Shown here: one piece after another, positions 62,948 to 64,000 of the stretch
Position numbering within the stretch: position 1 is the stretch's first letter
How the letters are laid out: each line of letters opens with the position of its first letter
NCBI RefSeq assembly: GCF_028882255.1
Contig: NZ_JARBUY010000001.1
Span: 371,975 to 435,974 of the forward strand
DNA length: 64,000 nucleotides
DNA from: Maribacter polysaccharolyticus
Lineage (GTDB): Bacteria; Bacteroidota; Bacteroidia; Flavobacteriales; Flavobacteriaceae
Reading direction: 5' to 3'
Position numbers and translations under genes: made by a program
Notes under the pieces: model-generated
Seen by the model: the letters and a program-made list of their open reading frames with translations, nothing else
Databases searched by the model: none
What the model was told of the DNA's origin: nothing

Positions 62948-64000
62948 ATGGATACATCCCCAAAAACAAGTGCCGATATTTCTTTTGATGACTTTAAGAC
63001 CCAGATTCTTCGCGATTATAGGATAGCATTTACAAGTAGGGTCTGTAGTCTTTTGGGTAGAAAGGAAGTACTTACCGGGAAAGCCAAGTTCGGTATTTTT
63101 GGGGACGGTAAGGAATTGCCCCAGTTGGCCATGGCAAAATCTTTCAGAAACGGGGATTTCAGGAGCGGGTACTATAGGGACCAAACCTTTATGATGGCCT
63201 TGGGTCTTTTGGATGCAAAAGCATTTTTTCATGGCCTTTATGCCACAGCGGATATAGAGAAAGAGCCCATGAGTGCCGGAAGGCAAATGGGAGGGCATTT
63301 TTTAACCTATAGTCTTAATGAAGACGGTTCTTGGAAGAACTTGACAGAACAGAAAAACACTAGTGCGGATATTTCCTGTACGGCCGGTCAAATGCCCCGA
63401 TTATTGGGATTGGCACAGGCCTCCAAGGTCTACCGCAATCTACCCGATTTAGATGCGACCAACTTCTCCAACAATGGCAATGAGGTTGCATGGGGAACCA
63501 TAGGTAACGCAAGTACCAGTGAAGGGCTGTTCTTCGAAACGATAAATGCCGGTGGGGTGCTTCAGGTGCCCATGGTGGTCAGTGTTTGGGATGATGAGTA
63601 CGGAATTTCCGTACCGGCCAAATACCATACCACCAAAGAAGATATTTCAAAAGTATTGTCCGGATTCAAACGTGAAGGAAACCATGAAGGATACGAACTC
63701 CTTAAGGTAAAGGGTTGGGATTATACCGCCTTGATGCACGTTTATGAAAACGCTTCGGATATTGCCAGGGAACAACATGTTCCCGTTATCATACATGTGA
63801 CCGAACTTACCCAGCCCCAAGGCCACTCCTCCTCCGGTTCCCATGAAAGATATAAAAGTGCTGAACGATTGCAATGGGAAAAAGACAATGATTGCATCAA
63901 ACGGTTCAAGGAATGGATCCTGGAATCCGGGATCTCAACAGATGAGGAACTGTCAAAACTGGAAAAGGGTATCCGCCAAAAAGTGCGATCCGCAAAAAAC
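62948..64000 (+). CDS. Thiamine-dependent 2-oxoacid dehydrogenase E1, N-terminal part (3' end outside window)
   Basis: The first 351 residues from ATG 62948; the frame is still open at the window end. It carries LLGRKEVLTGKAKFGIFGDGKELPQLAMAKSF, RDQTFMMALGLLD, QMGGHFLTYSLNEDGSWKNLTEQKNTSADISCTAGQMPRLLGLAQASKVY and the thiamine diphosphate motif EVAWGTIGNASTSEGLFFETINAGGVLQVPMVVSVWDDEYGISVPAKYH. This is an E1 alpha half, probably fused to a beta half further on. It differs strongly from the E1 at 17314-19290, so the two serve different substrates. It has its own promoter. Confidence 0.85.
   Translation, partial: MDTSPKTSADISFDDFKTQILRDYRIAFTSRVCSLLGRKEVLTGKAKFGIFGDGKELPQLAMAKSFRNGDFRSGYYRDQTFMMALGLLDAKAFFHGLYATADIEKEPMSAGRQMGGHFLTYSLNEDGSWKNLTEQKNTSADISCTAGQMPRLLGLAQASKVYRNLPDLDATNFSNNGNEVAWGTIGNASTSEGLFFETINAGGVLQVPMVVSVWDDEYGISVPAKYHTTKEDISKVLSGFKREGNHEGYELLKVKGWDYTALMHVYENASDIAREQHVPVIIHVTELTQPQGHSSSGSHERYKSAERLQWEKDNDCIKRFKEWILESGISTDEELSKLEKGIRQKVRSAKN

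Noticed and set aside
62861-63298. Minus-strand 145-residue frame
   Set aside because: It is antisense to the E1 dehydrogenase gene starting at 62948, which carries a clear thiamine-binding motif.

Overview
The window looks like chromosomal DNA of a marine flavobacterium (family Flavobacteriaceae; a Maribacter/Zobellia/Arenibacter-like genus is a guess). The supporting signs are a PorP/SprF type IX secretion gene next to a protein with a gliding-motility C-terminal domain, a family PL7 alginate lyase lipoprotein, many small lipoproteins and OmpA proteins, a fused alpha/beta E1 dehydrogenase, and repeated Bacteroidetes-type promoter boxes (TAnnTTTG about 20-30 bases before the start codon). 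No rRNA, tRNA, CRISPR array or transposase was found.

Layout. 1-5605: end of a PfkB sugar kinase, a cation/H+ antiporter with a universal stress protein, and a secreted nucleoside hydrolase paired with a methylthioribose-kinase-like kinase. 5606-6543: a short tandem repeat and a conserved gene of unknown function. 6544-12440: an AT-rich accessory island. It holds an AAA ATPase gene of the AAA_13 (PrrC/RloC-like) type broken by one in-frame stop inside its Walker A region, an adjacent RES-like (NAD-degrading toxin fold) gene, and a convergent DUF2971 gene. Long imperfect hairpins of about 150-175 bp lie on both sides. The two hairpins share their arms and carry compensatory changes in an inner stem, so the fold itself appears to be conserved.

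12774-24507: envelope genes (small lipoproteins, three short secreted helical proteins, an OmpA lipoprotein, a lipocalin-like lipoprotein), TerC, the fused E1 dehydrogenase, a 2-oxoglutarate oxygenase with an SUI1 factor, a DUF1835 protein coupled to a nucleoside phosphorylase, and an orphan substrate-binding protein. 24547-29210: uracil-DNA glycosylase, an ATP-grasp enzyme with a long structured leader, and MutS2 without an Smr domain. 29292-35169: alginate lyase, a gene remnant, a DCC-family protein, a DUF4139 protein with an inserted SusC-like plug, and an MscS channel. This stretch also holds most copies of a 12-bp palindrome, ATCGTATACGAT.

35282-50027: a dicarboxylate symporter, chorismate synthase, a YdiJ-type flavin/iron-sulfur dehydrogenase, an outer-membrane barrel, a TlpA-like thioredoxin, rhomboid and an acyltransferase sharing a palindromic divergent promoter, the three-gene type IX/gliding cluster, and phosphoglucosamine mutase. 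50123-64000: AcpH, gamma-glutamyltransferase, a GNAT enzyme, a damage-response-like region (S24 repressor with multiple operators, TIGR03915 protein, uvrA), a LOG-family hydrolase, a degenerate M1 peptidase fused to an outer-membrane barrel, and the start of a second E1 dehydrogenase.

The most unusual material is the 6.6-12.4 kb island (ATPase plus RES-like pair between covarying hairpins) and the recurring ATCGTATACGAT palindrome.
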